Assembly (NCBI GenBank): GCA_934376945.1
Contig: CAKRPI010000012.1
Span: 1 to 31,674, forward strand
DNA from: an uncultured Lachnospiraceae bacterium
Lineage (GTDB): Bacteria > Bacillota > Clostridia > Lachnospirales > Lachnospiraceae
DNA: 31,674 nt
Reading direction: 5' to 3'
The position numbers were made by a program, and so were the translations under genes. The first letter of the stretch is position 1; each line of letters starts with the position of its first letter. Below the pieces are notes generated by a model. It was given only the letters and a program-made list of their open reading frames with translations. It did no database searches and had not been told where the DNA came from. This document shows, in pieces, positions 7,888 through 16,417 of the stretch.

Positions 7888-9954
7888 ATGGAGAATGAAA
7901 AGTTAAAAAATAAAATGCAGCTTAAATACAGCGGCAAGCTGATGCGCCATTGGTACTGGTGTGTGGTTGTTGTGCTGCTGCTGCTTGTTCTGACTGCGGT
8001 GGTATTGTATATTGATACGCTGGCAGGGCTGATTGTCGGAGGATTTACGATTCTTCTGTACGTGACGATCACGGGAATTTATCTGTATTACCGGCCGCGC
8101 GTTTTAAGTGAGCTGCTGGATTTTGCAGAACAATATAACGGCGTGGAACGAACCCTTTTAAAAGATATGTCGATCCCTTACGGTCTGGTACAGACAGATG
8201 GGAGAATCCTGCAGATGAATGATCGTCTTGCAGAGATGACCGGAAAAAAGAAAGATTATCATAAGAATATCACGTCGATCTTTCCGCAGATTAATTCGGC
8301 CCATTTTCCGCTTGAGCAGGAAGAGTGTATTGTGGATATTGATTATGACGGGAAAAAATACCGTGTCACAATGCGAAAGATTTCTCTGGAGGAAGTCGTA
8401 AAGGACAGCGATGTCGTAGAGCTTTTAAATGGACAGTGCTGTGCAATTGCAATGAGTTTCCTTGATACGACAGAGCTTTCCTGGTATATGCAGGAGAATT
8501 ATGAACAGACTGCAGTAGTGGGGCTTCTGTATGTGGATAACTACGACGAGGTCATGGAAAGTGTGGAAGATGTGCGGCGTTCCATGCTGGAGGCATTGGT
8601 GGACCGGAGAATTACAAAGTATATCTGCTCGGCAGAAGGACTGATCAAGAAGCTTGAGAAGGATAAATACCTTCTTGTGATCAACCGCAGAGGTCTGGAT
8701 CAGCTGGAGGATGACCGGTTTACCGTGCTTGAGGATGTTAAAACAGTAAACATCGGCAACTCGATTGCGGCGACAGTCAGTATCGGTATTGGACTGAACA
8801 ACGGTGGATATGCGCAGAATTTTGAAGCAGCGCGTGTTGCAATGGAAATGGCACTGGCGCGCGGAGGCGATCAGGCCGTTGTGAAGGATAAGGATAAAAT
8901 GGCGTTTTTCGGAGGAAAGACGCAGCATTCCGAAAAGAATACACGTGTACGGGCTCGTGTAAAGGCGCAGGCGCTTCGGGAAATGATCGCAGCACGTGAG
9001 CAGGTAATCGTGATGGGCCATAAAAATACCGATATTGATTCTCTTGGAGCATGTGTCGGTGTATGCCGGGCGGCAATGCAGGCAGATAAACCGGCATACA
9101 TTGTACTGGGGGAGATTAACAGCAGTATTCGCTCCTGGGTGAGCATGCTCAAGGAAAAAGATGAATCTTATGCAAAGGCCTTTATCACACATGAGCAGGC
9201 AATAGAGATGACAAACCAGGATACCGTGGTTGTAGTGGTGGATACAAACCGGCCGAGTATGGCAGAGTGTGAGGAGATTTTGTATCTGACACGAACCATT
9301 GTCGTGCTGGATCATCACAGGCAGACAACAGAAAAAATTGAAAATGCATCACTGTCCTATATTGAGCCATCTGCATCGTCTGCGTGTGAGATGATTTCTG
9401 AAATACTGCAGTATTACGATGATGGGGTCAGGCTGAAGCCGTATGAAGCAGATACCATTTATGCCGGAATCATTATCGATACCAATAATTTTGTGGCAAA
9501 AACGGGAATGCGTACATTTGAGGCAGCTGCATTTTTGCGTCGCTACGGGGCAGATGTAGTACGGGTGCGCAAGGCATTTCGAAATGATATGGAAACGTAT
9601 AAGGCGCGCGCGGAGGCAGTACGGCATGCGGAGGCCTTTATGGGCTGTTATGCGATCAGTATCTGTCCAAGTGACGGGCTTGAAAGTCCGAATGTTGTCG
9701 GCGCACAGGCCGCAAATGAGCTGCTCAATATTATTGGTGTAAAGGCATCGTTTGTACTCACTGATTACAACGGAAAGATTTTTATCAGTGCGCGTTCTAT
9801 TGATGAAGTGAATGTGCAGATCATCATGGAGCGTCTTGGCGGCGGCGGTCATATGAATATTGCAGGAGCGCAGCTTTCGGGTACTGATCTGGATGGTGCC
9901 CGCCAGAAACTGAAGGAAGTATTGACACAGATGACGAAAGAAGGAGCGATTTAA
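7888..9954 (+). CDS. gdpP: GdpP/YybT-type cyclic di-AMP phosphodiesterase
   Basis: Membrane phosphodiesterase of 688 residues that cleaves c-di-AMP to pApA and so affects osmotic balance and cell-wall stress. Two membrane helices occupy about residues 24-67, followed by a degenerate PAS region (about 95-180), a degenerate GGDEF domain (about 205-330) and the DHH/DHHA1 domain. Catalytic metal residues are visible in GHKNTDIDS (377-385), VVDTN (450-454) and DHH (475-477). The DHHA1 glycine motif GGGGHMN is near residue 652. The length and order are those of the family. The ribosome site is modest. The stop lies two bases before the rplI start, whose ribosome site (AAGGAG) is inside the end of this gene. 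Confidence 0.95.
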   Translation: MENEKLKNKMQLKYSGKLMRHWYWCVVVVLLLLVLTAVVLYIDTLAGLIVGGFTILLYVTITGIYLYYRPRVLSELLDFAEQYNGVERTLLKDMSIPYGLVQTDGRILQMNDRLAEMTGKKKDYHKNITSIFPQINSAHFPLEQEECIVDIDYDGKKYRVTMRKISLEEVVKDSDVVELLNGQCCAIAMSFLDTTELSWYMQENYEQTAVVGLLYVDNYDEVMESVEDVRRSMLEALVDRRITKYICSAEGLIKKLEKDKYLLVINRRGLDQLEDDRFTVLEDVKTVNIGNSIAATVSIGIGLNNGGYAQNFEAARVAMEMALARGGDQAVVKDKDKMAFFGGKTQHSEKNTRVRARVKAQALREMIAAREQVIVMGHKNTDIDSLGACVGVCRAAMQADKPAYIVLGEINSSIRSWVSMLKEKDESYAKAFITHEQAIEMTNQDTVVVVVDTNRPSMAECEEILYLTRTIVVLDHHRQTTEKIENASLSYIEPSASSACEMISEILQYYDDGVRLKPYEADTIYAGIIIDTNNFVAKTGMRTFEAAAFLRRYGADVVRVRKAFRNDMETYKARAEAVRHAEAFMGCYAISICPSDGLESPNVVGAQAANELLNIIGVKASFVLTDYNGKIFISARSIDEVNVQIIMERLGGGGHMNIAGAQLSGTDLDGARQKLKEVLTQMTKEGAI

Positions 9955-9956
9955 TT

Positions 9957-10403
9957 ATGAAGGTTATTTTATTACAGGATGTAAAGGCACTTGGAAAAAA
10001 AGGTGAAGTGGTAAATGTAAGTGACGGATACGCGCGCAATATGCTGTTGAAGAAAGGGCTTGGAAAAGAAGCAAACGGCCAGAATATGAATGATCTTAAG
10101 CTTCAGAAAGCAAATGCGGAGAAGGTGGCACAGGAGAATCTCGCTGCGGCACAGGCACTTGCAGAGGAAATGAAGGACAAGGAAATAAAAGTGAGTGTAA
10201 AGGCAGGAGAGGGCGGAAGAGTTTTTGGATCTGTTTCCACAAAGGAAATTGCGGAGGAGATGAAAAAGCAGCTTGGTTATGAGATTGATAAGAAGAAGAT
10301 TCAGCTGGATGCTCCGGTGAAGGCACTTGGCTATACAGAAATTGGCATTAAACTTCACACAAAGGTAACTGCAAAAATGCGTGTCCATGTAGTAGAGGCA
10401 TAG
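9957..10403 (+). CDS. rplI: 50S ribosomal protein bL9
   Basis: Ribosomal protein of 148 residues binding 23S rRNA and bridging neighbouring subunits. The N-terminal signature [19 protein letters not shown] and DGYARNMLL are typical, followed by the long linking helix rich in Lys, Ala and Glu (about 40-75) and the C-terminal domain. Full length for the family. It sits between gdpP and dnaB, the order seen in Bacillus subtilis (yybT-rplI-dnaC). Confidence 0.98.
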   Translation: MKVILLQDVKALGKKGEVVNVSDGYARNMLLKKGLGKEANGQNMNDLKLQKANAEKVAQENLAAAQALAEEMKDKEIKVSVKAGEGGRVFGSVSTKEIAEEMKKQLGYEIDKKKIQLDAPVKALGYTEIGIKLHTKVTAKMRVHVVEA

Positions 10404-10428
10404 AGCAAAATGCAGGGAGGAAAATACT

Positions 10429-11757
10429 GTGGATGAGACCTTGCTGAAGCGGGTTATGCCGCACAGCGTCGAGGCAGAGCAGTCTGTTATCGGCGCTATG
10501 CTGATGGATCGTGATGCGATCACAATTGCATCAGAAATTCTGACGACAGAAGATTTTTACCAGAAACAGTACGGCATTCTGTTTGAGGCAATGGTAGAGC
10601 TGTATACAGAAAACAGTCCGGTTGACCTTGTCACACTGCAGAACCGGCTGAGAGAAAAGGATGCTCCTGCGGAGGTCAGCAGTCTGGAGTTTGCCGGCGA
10701 ATTGATCACTGCGGTTCCGACTTCTGTTAATGTAAAGTCCTACGCAGAGATCGTGGCGGAAAAAGCAGTCCTGCGCAGGCTTATTAAAGTGAACGAGGAA
10801 ATTGCATCCGCATGCTACGCTGGAAAAGACAGTGTGGATGAGATCATGGAGGATACAGAAAAGAAGATCTTCCAGGTGCTGCAGCGAAAGACAAATGATG
10901 ATTTTGTACCGATCAAGGATGTTGTACTGAATGCGCTGGATAAGATAGAGGCTGCAAGCCGGACAAGAGGAAATGTGACCGGACATGCAACTGGCTTTAT
11001 TGATCTGGATTATAAGACAGCCGGATTTCAGAATTCAGATCTGATCCTGATCGCAGCGCGTCCGTCTATGGGAAAGACGGCGTTTGTACTCAATATTGCA
11101 GAGTATATGGCATTTCACAGCAATGAGACAGTTGCGATCTTCAGTCTGGAAATGTCTAAGGAACAGCTGGTAAACCGACTGTTCTCTCTTGAATCTCATG
11201 TAGAAGCTCAGAATCTTCGGACCGGAAATCTAAGCGACAGCGACTGGTCGAGCCTGATTGAGGCGGCAGGTATTATCGGAAAATCAAATCTGATTATTGA
11301 TGATACGCCCGGTATTTCCGTTGCAAATCTGCGCAGCAAATGCAGAAAGTATAAGCTGGAGCATAATCTGGGCATTATCATGATTGACTATCTGCAGCTG
11401 ATGACCGGAAGCAGAAGAGCCGAATCGCGTCAGCAGGAAATTTCAGATATCTCGCGTTCCCTAAAGGAGATTGCGCGAGAGCTGCAGGTTCCGGTGGTAG
11501 CGCTGTCGCAGCTGTCCCGTGCTGTGGAACAGCGTCCCGATCACAGACCGATGCTTTCGGATCTACGAGAGTCCGGAGCAATTGAGCAGGATGCCGACGT
11601 TGTTATGTTTTTATACCGTGATGATTACTACAATCATGATACAGATAAGAAGAATGTGGCAGAGGTCATCATTGCAAAACAGAGAAACGGTTCCATCGGC
11701 ACTGTAGAGCTGGCATGGCTGCCGTCGTTTACGAAATTTGCAAATATGCAGAAATAG
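10429..11757 (+). CDS. dnaB: Replicative DNA helicase DnaB
   Basis: Hexameric 5'-3' helicase of 442 residues that unwinds DNA at the replication fork. The N-terminal primase-interacting domain starts at PHSVEAEQSVIGAML (11-25). A linker follows, then the RecA-like domain with Walker A ARPSMGKT (210-217), Walker B in IIMIDYLQL (about 318-326) and the late SGAIEQDADVVMFLYRD motif. The start is GTG, 13 bases after GGGAGG begins. The length is normal and I see no intein. It is the last gene of the cluster and is followed by a terminator. Confidence 0.97.
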   Translation: MDETLLKRVMPHSVEAEQSVIGAMLMDRDAITIASEILTTEDFYQKQYGILFEAMVELYTENSPVDLVTLQNRLREKDAPAEVSSLEFAGELITAVPTSVNVKSYAEIVAEKAVLRRLIKVNEEIASACYAGKDSVDEIMEDTEKKIFQVLQRKTNDDFVPIKDVVLNALDKIEAASRTRGNVTGHATGFIDLDYKTAGFQNSDLILIAARPSMGKTAFVLNIAEYMAFHSNETVAIFSLEMSKEQLVNRLFSLESHVEAQNLRTGNLSDSDWSSLIEAAGIIGKSNLIIDDTPGISVANLRSKCRKYKLEHNLGIIMIDYLQLMTGSRRAESRQQEISDISRSLKEIARELQVPVVALSQLSRAVEQRPDHRPMLSDLRESGAIEQDADVVMFLYRDDYYNHDTDKKNVAEVIIAKQRNGSIGTVELAWLPSFTKFANMQK

Positions 11758-11800
11758 AAAAACAGAAACAAATAGAACGGAAACAAATAAAACGGAAAGA

Positions 11801-11845
11801 AAATCCTTTGCCTGGGCGGTAATAGCTTCGGGAAAGGATTTTTTT
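11801..11845 (+). terminator. Intrinsic terminator after dnaB
   Basis: AAATCCTTT (11801-11809) pairs with AAAGGATTT (11833-11841), extended inside by a CC/GG pair, and the second arm runs into seven T residues. Confidence 0.75.
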
Positions 11846-11914
11846 ATGATACAGGAAAATTCATTTCCTGATTTTAGTTCTGAAAAGAGGAAAAGCTTCA
11901 TAAAATAAATAGTA

Positions 11915-11948
11915 GCAGCCGCGAAGCAACTGCGAATGTGCGCTTTAC
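11915..11948 (+). repeat. Dispersed short repeat B, copy 2
   Basis: Second copy of the element at 6714-6745. It shares TGCGAATG and CGCTTTAC exactly and GAAGC before them, with two small indels. Here it lies just upstream of the presumed merR promoter. Confidence 0.45.
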
Positions 11949-11951
11949 AAA

Positions 11952-11981
11952 TTTGCAGATTTAACTGGATAAAGGTATAAA
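11952..11981 (+). promoter_or_regulatory. Candidate promoter for the merR-type gene
   Basis: TTTGCA (11952-11957) and TATAAA (11976-11981) have 18 bases spacing, about 75 bases upstream of the start codon. The match is moderate. Confidence 0.35.
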
Positions 11982-12055
11982 AAAGTATAGGCACAGGGCA
12001 GCGGAAAAATTTCCGGAAATCGGGCTGGCCGGAATGCGAAAAAGGAGGAAGCTTT

Positions 12056-12769
12056 ATGGAGGAACGGAATTATCAGGTGCAGGAGGCAGTGCGGCTCATA
12101 GGCGTTGAGTCGCATGTTTTGCGTTATTGGGAAGAAGAGCTTGGAGTTGTGGTTAAACGTACGAGACAAGGATATCGGATTTATTCTGAGGAAAATATCC
12201 AGTTCTTCCGACAGGTAAAAAAACTCAAAGCGCAGGGAATCGGTCTGAAAGCAATCCGGCTTTTGCTTGGAGATAAGAAGGAACGGAAAGCAGAAGAAAT
12301 GGACTGGCTGATGCAAAGCCTCAAACAGACAGGAGCCAACCAGAGAGAGGATACCACCGAGGCGGCAGAAGAGGTAAAAGAATTACATAGCAACAAAGAA
12401 AGCAATAAAAAAATCTCCAAAGAAATTGATCAAGGAAGAGAAGAAAATGCTTTCGATACATCAGGCTGTGGGGAACAGAAGTTTTCAAACGGAGAAGAAC
12501 CGCAGCTGGAATATGAAATTGTGACGAATGAATCAGAAACAATGGCGGAATTTGAAAAAATCCTGAAACGGATTATACGTGAGGTGGTAACAGATCAGAA
12601 TGAAAAGCTGGAGCTTGCGGTAGCGGAACTGATTCGGGAAGAACTGGAAATTCAGTTGGATGCGATTCTGGAAGGAATGAAGGAAGCAGCAGCCGGGAAG
12701 AAGGAAACGGGAAGTATCTGGCAAAGAATCCGAGAATATATAAAGAGAATATATAGACAGAATATATAA
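12056..12769 (+). CDS. MerR-type DNA-binding protein with charged C-terminal region
   Basis: Protein of 237 residues. Residues 5-70 form a MerR-type winged helix (NYQVQEAVRLIGVESHVLRY, GYRIYSEENIQFFRQVKKL, GIGLKAIRLLL). A long hydrophilic linker (80-160) and an amphipathic, coiled-coil-like stretch (about 160-213) follow, then a short basic tail. There is no ligand domain with conserved cysteines, so it is not a metal or redox sensor of the classical kind. The layout resembles RacA-like or GlnR-like architectures, but I cannot assign a function. AAAGGAGG before the ATG is a strong ribosome site. The last 12 codons and the stop lie within a 13-bp tandem repeat, so the C-terminus is set by the repeat phase. 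Confidence 0.85.
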   Translation: MEERNYQVQEAVRLIGVESHVLRYWEEELGVVVKRTRQGYRIYSEENIQFFRQVKKLKAQGIGLKAIRLLLGDKKERKAEEMDWLMQSLKQTGANQREDTTEAAEEVKELHSNKESNKKISKEIDQGREENAFDTSGCGEQKFSNGEEPQLEYEIVTNESETMAEFEKILKRIIREVVTDQNEKLELAVAELIREELEIQLDAILEGMKEAAAGKKETGSIWQRIREYIKRIYRQNI

Positions 12770-12823
12770 GTAGAATATATAAGCAAAATATAGAAGCAAA
12801 ATATAGAAGCAGAATATATAAGC
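12733..12823 (+). repeat. 13-bp tandem repeat (seven units) across the merR 3' end
   Basis: Seven head-to-tail 13-base units of the form AGAATATATAAGC run without interruption, at 12733, 12746, 12759, 12772, 12785, 12798 and 12811. Units 5 and 6 are identical to each other and read AAAATATAGAAGC. The first two and most of the third lie inside the merR-type coding region, which stops at 12767-12769. The array ends five bases before the terminator stem. Confidence 0.92.
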
Positions 12824-12828
12824 AGTAA

Positions 12829-12863
12829 AAAAGGACATCCCCTTTGAACGGGGATGTCCTTTT
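12829..12863. terminator. Bidirectional terminator between merR-type gene and ferredoxin
   Basis: A 14-bp perfect stem, AAAAGGACATCCCC (12829-12842) with its complement at 12850-12863, has a 7-base loop. It has A-runs on the left and T-runs on the right, so it can stop transcription on both strands. It serves the convergent merR-type and ferredoxin genes. Confidence 0.92.
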
Positions 12864-12876
12864 GGGCTGGTACGAA

Positions 12877-13047
12877 TTATTCAGCAGAAATTGCGCCAGT
12901 CGGGCAAGCTGCTTCACAGGTACCGCACTCAAGACAGGCATCAGCGTCGATGACGTACTTTCCATCACCTTCAGAGATAGCATCTGCCGGGCACTCGCTT
13001 GCACATGTTCCGCAAGCTACACACTCATCAGAAATAACGTATGCCAT
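12877..13047 (-). CDS. 2[4Fe-4S] ferredoxin, 56 residues
   Basis: Small clostridial-type electron carrier. Two cluster motifs are complete: Cys9, 12, 15 and 19 (CVACGTCASECP) and Cys38, 41, 44 and 48 (CLECGTCEAACP). Each motif supplies three ligands to one cluster and one to the other. The length of 56 residues is typical. The ATG at 13045-13047 (minus strand) has AAAAGGAGG just upstream. It has its own strong promoter and a terminator shared with the merR-type gene, so it is a single-gene unit. Likely partners are anaerobic oxidoreductases such as pyruvate:ferredoxin oxidoreductase or hydrogenase elsewhere in the genome (family knowledge). Confidence 0.97.
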   Translation of the reverse strand: MAYVISDECVACGTCASECPADAISEGDGKYVIDADACLECGTCEAACPTGAISAE

Positions 13048-13095
13048 GATAGTATCCTCCTTTTAAAAATGATTGCCTCTCGGAATCTTCCCCTT

Positions 13096-13124
13096 ATTCT
13101 AATACAAAAAGGGAAATAATGCAA
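13096..13124 (-). promoter_or_regulatory. Promoter of the ferredoxin gene
   Basis: On the minus strand TTGCAT (13119-13124) and TAGAAT (13096-13101) are separated by exactly 17 bases. This gives a leader of about 40 bases before the ATG. Confidence 0.75.
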
Positions 13125-13235
13125 TGTCTTTCTTGTATTTCTGCCAAAACAAGGGACGAAAAATGACGAAAATATTACGGAATATTACGAAATATAAAGA
13201 ATGTCAAAACCTGATGGATTCGGGTGTGTTGTGTC

Positions 13236-13264
13236 TTGAAACGCTTCTGAAAACGTACTATAAT
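13236..13264 (+). promoter_or_regulatory. Promoter of the DUF1858 gene
   Basis: TTGAAA (13236-13241), 17 bases, then a perfect TATAAT (13259-13264). The leader of about 115 bases contains a short hairpin, TGACAG-GGTT-CTGTCA, around 13328-13343. The rest of the 13048-13386 gap holds only this and the divergent ferredoxin promoter. Confidence 0.75.
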
Positions 13265-13386
13265 AAAACGCAGTTTCTACGGAAAAATAATGTGGAAGAC
13301 TGCAGAAAAGAGGATTTTGCCAAAAATGACAGGGTTCTGTCAGAGCAGTCCAAAAAAATCAGGCAAGTGTATGAAAGGAGAAAAAA

Positions 13387-13605
13387 ATGGCATCTACCGT
13401 AATTACGAAGGATATGACAATAGGAGAATTGTTGCAGATCAATGAGGGACTGGCTCCGGTACTGGTGGCTGGCGGCATGCATTGTGTCGGATGTCCGTCA
13501 TCTCAGATGGAAACGGTTGAAGAGGCAGCCCAGGTACATGGAATCGAAACGGAGCTTCTTCTGGCCAGGCTGAATGCATTTTTAGAGGCACTGGAAAGCT
13601 GCTGA
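13387..13605 (+). CDS. DUF1858 domain protein (hybrid-cluster-protein-associated redox disulfide type)
   Basis: Small protein of 72 residues that is a single DUF1858 domain. It shows the pattern TIGELLQINEGLAPVL followed by GMHCVGCPSS with a Cys33-x-x-Cys36 pair. Related domains are found next to, or fused with, hybrid cluster proteins and other redox enzymes and are thought to act as a redox disulfide, though the function is not settled. AAAGGAG precedes the ATG. The gene is expressed from its own promoter, divergent from the ferredoxin gene. The following CapA-like gene begins 85 bases downstream with no terminator between them. Confidence 0.9.
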   Translation: MASTVITKDMTIGELLQINEGLAPVLVAGGMHCVGCPSSQMETVEEAAQVHGIETELLLARLNAFLEALESC

Positions 13606-13690
13606 AGTAAGGCAGGGATAAAAAAGATTTCTGCAGAGAAAGAACAAGAATGACTTTGTCGGAAAAACAGGGGAAGAAAGCAGTATAAGT

Positions 13691-15166
13691 ATGGAAGAGA
13701 AAACAGCAAAGAAGACTACAAAAAGAAAATCTGCAGTGCGGAAAACAGCATCGGCAGGTTTTATCAGAGAGCTTATTAAAGAGCAAAAAAAGCGAATTGA
13801 AAAGCAGAGAAAGTGGGAAGCGCATCTGAAGGAAACGATGCCACCGGCGAAATATCAGGAATATCTGGAGCGTGAAAAAAAGCGAAAGACAGTGATTGCT
13901 GTTCTTGCTGTGGTGGGAGCTGTGCTGTTTGTTCTGCTGATCAGTGCAATGGTACGGGGAATCGGAAAGCTGTTTTCGGGTCGCCCGGCATCTGCGCCGG
14001 CTGCAATTGTGGAAACTGAGACGGAGACGGAAGGTGTTTACCCGGAAAAGGACATTACAATCGGAAGTACAGGATGTATGCTGCTGCATTCACCGTTTAT
14101 ATCTTCTTACGTGGATGCAGACGGCAACTATGATTATTCATCGGTATATAAGTTTATTACACCTTATTACAGTGCGCCGGATTTTATGACGTGTGAATTT
14201 GAGGGGACACTTGGAGGACCGGAACTGGGCTATTCCGGATATCCGAATTTCAAATCACCGGATGTGATCATTAAAAATATCCGGGACAGCGGTGTGGATC
14301 TGCAGATGCTTGCAACGAATCATTCGTACGATGGTCTTTCTTCTGCGTTTCACCGCACAATGGAGGTTTACGAAAAGGATGGCATTGCCTATACGGGAAT
14401 GCGGAAGAGCGTATCGGACAAGCGGTATTATGTGGCGGATATTGATGGCATAAAGGTTGGCTTTATGGATTACGTTTACGAGACTACCGGAACCGGTGTA
14501 AATTTGAATGGAATTCCGTTGGAAGAAAAGGACTGGGATTTGATTAACAGCTTTGATTATGATGATCTTGATCCGTTTTATGAAGAGGCAGCGCAGAACA
14601 TAAAAGATATGCGGGCAGACGGCGCTCAGTTTATTGTTGCAAATATGCACTGGGGTCTGGAATACCATCTGACGGAATCGGATGAGCAGCGTGAAATTGC
14701 GCAGAAGCTCTGTAATCTCGGGGTAGATGCTCTGATCGGAGGCCATCCGCATTGCCTTCAGCCAATAGATGTATTTGAGAATGCGTCGGATGGGCACAAA
14801 ATGTTCTGTATTTTTTCAGAAGGAAATGCGCTCAGCAATCAGAGAACGTATCTGATGACGAATGAAATGCCGACCGGCCATACGGAAGACGGAGTTATGG
14901 TGACACTTTCTCTTCACCAGAATACTGCCGGAGAAGTGTCGATCACAGATGTGAATATTCTTCCGACCTGGGTTTATCGATTCCAGGAAAATGGCTCAAA
15001 ATATTATATCCTTCCGCTGGATGACGTGGACAGCCTTCCGGAAAAAACAGGAATAGAAGATCTTGGGGATGATGCACAAAAATCCTATGAACGTACGATG
15101 GAGGAGCTTGGAGCAGGGCTCGCAAAGGCGAAAGCTGCATTTGGGGAAGGTAATAAAGGAGATTGA
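13691..15166 (+). CDS. CapA-family protein (metallophosphoesterase-like), membrane-anchored, degenerate metal site
   Basis: Protein of 491 residues. A Lys/Arg-rich cytoplasmic N-terminus (1-65) is followed by one membrane helix (about 67-87), a Pro/Ala/Thr/Glu linker and an extracellular CapA domain (about 119-415). CapA-family proteins take part in poly-gamma-glutamate capsule export in bacilli, but most homologues have no proven role. Family motifs are visible but altered. The usual GD near the domain start is GC (Cys129). The usual LANNH is LATNH (207-211). The HWG motif is kept (320-322), and GHHPH is changed to GGHPH (350-354). The ribosome site is weak. The next gene follows after four bases. 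A second CapA-family gene at 26011 has intact motifs. Confidence 0.85.
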   Translation: MEEKTAKKTTKRKSAVRKTASAGFIRELIKEQKKRIEKQRKWEAHLKETMPPAKYQEYLEREKKRKTVIAVLAVVGAVLFVLLISAMVRGIGKLFSGRPASAPAAIVETETETEGVYPEKDITIGSTGCMLLHSPFISSYVDADGNYDYSSVYKFITPYYSAPDFMTCEFEGTLGGPELGYSGYPNFKSPDVIIKNIRDSGVDLQMLATNHSYDGLSSAFHRTMEVYEKDGIAYTGMRKSVSDKRYYVADIDGIKVGFMDYVYETTGTGVNLNGIPLEEKDWDLINSFDYDDLDPFYEEAAQNIKDMRADGAQFIVANMHWGLEYHLTESDEQREIAQKLCNLGVDALIGGHPHCLQPIDVFENASDGHKMFCIFSEGNALSNQRTYLMTNEMPTGHTEDGVMVTLSLHQNTAGEVSITDVNILPTWVYRFQENGSKYYILPLDDVDSLPEKTGIEDLGDDAQKSYERTMEELGAGLAKAKAAFGEGNKGD

Positions 15167-15170
15167 AAAA

Positions 15171-16136
15171 ATGGTAGTTCCAGCATTGTTATTTATTGTA
15201 GGTCTGCTCTGTCTGATCAAGGGCGGAGACTGGTTTGTGGACGGTGCCACAGGAATTGCGCGCAAATTCCATTTGCCGGAGCTTTTGATCGGAGCGACGG
15301 TCGTTTCAATTGGCACGACACTTCCGGAGGTCATGGTATCTACGACCTCTGCACTGACAGGGCACGGTGAAATTGCTTATGGAAATGCAATCGGATCGGT
15401 GATCTGTAATACAGCGCTGATTGCAGCGCTGACAGTTGCAATCCGACCGGGAACGGTAAATAAAAAGACGCTCCGTACGCCGGTGCTGTTCTTTTTTACG
15501 GCTGCAGTGATCTATGCAGGGGTTGCATATTTTACCGGATATTTCAGCCGGCCGGTTGGAGTTGTGCTGCTGCTGATCTTTGTTGCCTACATGATTGTTA
15601 CAGTAAGACAGATGAAGAACAATCCGGAGCAGGCGGCAGAAGAGGAAGCAGAAGAAGAGGAAAATCCAATCGGAAAAAATATTGGACTTCTCGTGATCGG
15701 AGCGGTGCTGATTGCGGTTGGCGCAAATCTGCTGGTAGAGAATGGAACATTGATCGCTCAGGCACTTGGTGTGCCGGAATCGGTAATTGCACTTACGTTC
15801 GTAGCACTTGGCACCTCACTTCCGGAACTGGTAACGGCAATCACCTCGCTTGCAAAGGGGCATGGTGCGCTGTCACTTGGAAATGTGATCGGTGCAAATC
15901 TGTTTAATCTGGTTCTGGTATGTGGTGTATCAGTGACGCTTGCACCTTTTTCTATTCCGGGCGAATCTATGCTGCTTGGACATCCGGCTTCATTGGTGCT
16001 GGATCTTCCGGTGATGTTTGCCGTCATGCTGATTCTTACGGTGCCGGCACTGATTCGGGGAAAGCTTTCCAGAATGCAGGGAATCCTTCTGCTGGCGGTT
16101 TATGCAGCATTTTGTGTACTGGAGTTTGTAATGTAG
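15171..16136 (+). CDS. Calcium/sodium antiporter, YrbG family
   Basis: Membrane cation exchanger of 321 residues with two inverted halves. Each has the alpha repeat with its conserved acidic residue: GATVVSIGTTLPEVMVSTTS (41-60) and, in the second half, ALGTSLPELVTAITS (about 209-223). A GN-IGS/GN-IGAN motif follows in each half (GNAIGSVICN and GNVIGANLFN). An acidic cytoplasmic loop (about 147-165) separates the halves. I chose the ATG at 15171 because AAAGGAG precedes it and the protein then starts directly with a membrane helix. A longer frame would overlap capA by over 100 bases. It is co-transcribed with the CapA-like gene and ends at the terminator at 16260. Confidence 0.93.
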   Translation: MVVPALLFIVGLLCLIKGGDWFVDGATGIARKFHLPELLIGATVVSIGTTLPEVMVSTTSALTGHGEIAYGNAIGSVICNTALIAALTVAIRPGTVNKKTLRTPVLFFFTAAVIYAGVAYFTGYFSRPVGVVLLLIFVAYMIVTVRQMKNNPEQAAEEEAEEEENPIGKNIGLLVIGAVLIAVGANLLVENGTLIAQALGVPESVIALTFVALGTSLPELVTAITSLAKGHGALSLGNVIGANLFNLVLVCGVSVTLAPFSIPGESMLLGHPASLVLDLPVMFAVMLILTVPALIRGKLSRMQGILLLAVYAAFCVLEFVM

Positions 16137-16259
16137 CAGACGGACAGGCAGTAATTCGCACGCCTGCGAGCCGGATTGGATACATTACTTTATGGTTTTG
16201 CTATAGATATGGCATGCAGGTGTGGCAGAGGAATGGAAGTATTCAGGATATCAGTATTT

Positions 16260-16292
16260 GGGACATGAGCAGATGGCTTATGTCCCTTTTTT
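16260..16292 (+). terminator. Intrinsic terminator after the antiporter gene
   Basis: GGGACATGAG (16260-16269) pairs with CTTATGTCCC (16277-16286), ten pairs including one G-U, with a 7-base loop and six T residues after it. Confidence 0.9.
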
Positions 16293-16302
16293 GCGAATAT
16301 TG

Positions 16303-16358
16303 GGCAGGATTGTGGGAGTACGGAACAATCCGTAAGGAATCTTTTGACCTTAACATCA
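16303..16358 (+). repeat. Dispersed repeat A, copy 2 (hairpin-bearing)
   Basis: This copy has 52 of 56 positions identical to 6894-6956 and lacks its 7-base insertion. The hairpin TACGGA-ACAA-TCCGTA (16319-16334) keeps both arms, and the change falls in the loop. It lies between the antiporter terminator and the radical-SAM promoter, about 110 bases before the next start codon. Confidence 0.75.
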
Positions 16359-16383
16359 TACGTATAAAAATCATAAAAAAAGC

Positions 16384-16411
16384 TTGCATTTCCGAACATT
16401 TGTGCTATCAT
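16384..16411 (+). promoter_or_regulatory. Promoter of the radical-SAM/DUF4130 operon
   Basis: TTGCAT (16384-16389), a 16-base spacer, then an extended -10, TGC-TATCAT (16403-16411). The start point would be near 16418, inside the first SOS-like palindrome. Confidence 0.7.
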
Positions 16412-16417
16412 ATAAGA

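Noticed and set aside
8425..9318. Antisense open frame of 297 residues inside gdpP
   Set aside because: The sense strand encodes a fully recognisable GdpP; the antisense protein is Cys/His-rich without a domain, typical of a shadow.
13124..13402. Plus-strand frame of 92 residues before the DUF1858 gene
   Set aside because: It covers the promoter region, lacks a ribosome site and overlaps the DUF1858 start in another frame.
15063..15170. Longer start for the YrbG antiporter
   Set aside because: It would overlap the CapA-like gene by over 100 bases and adds a charged tail before the first membrane helix. AAAGGAG supports 15171.
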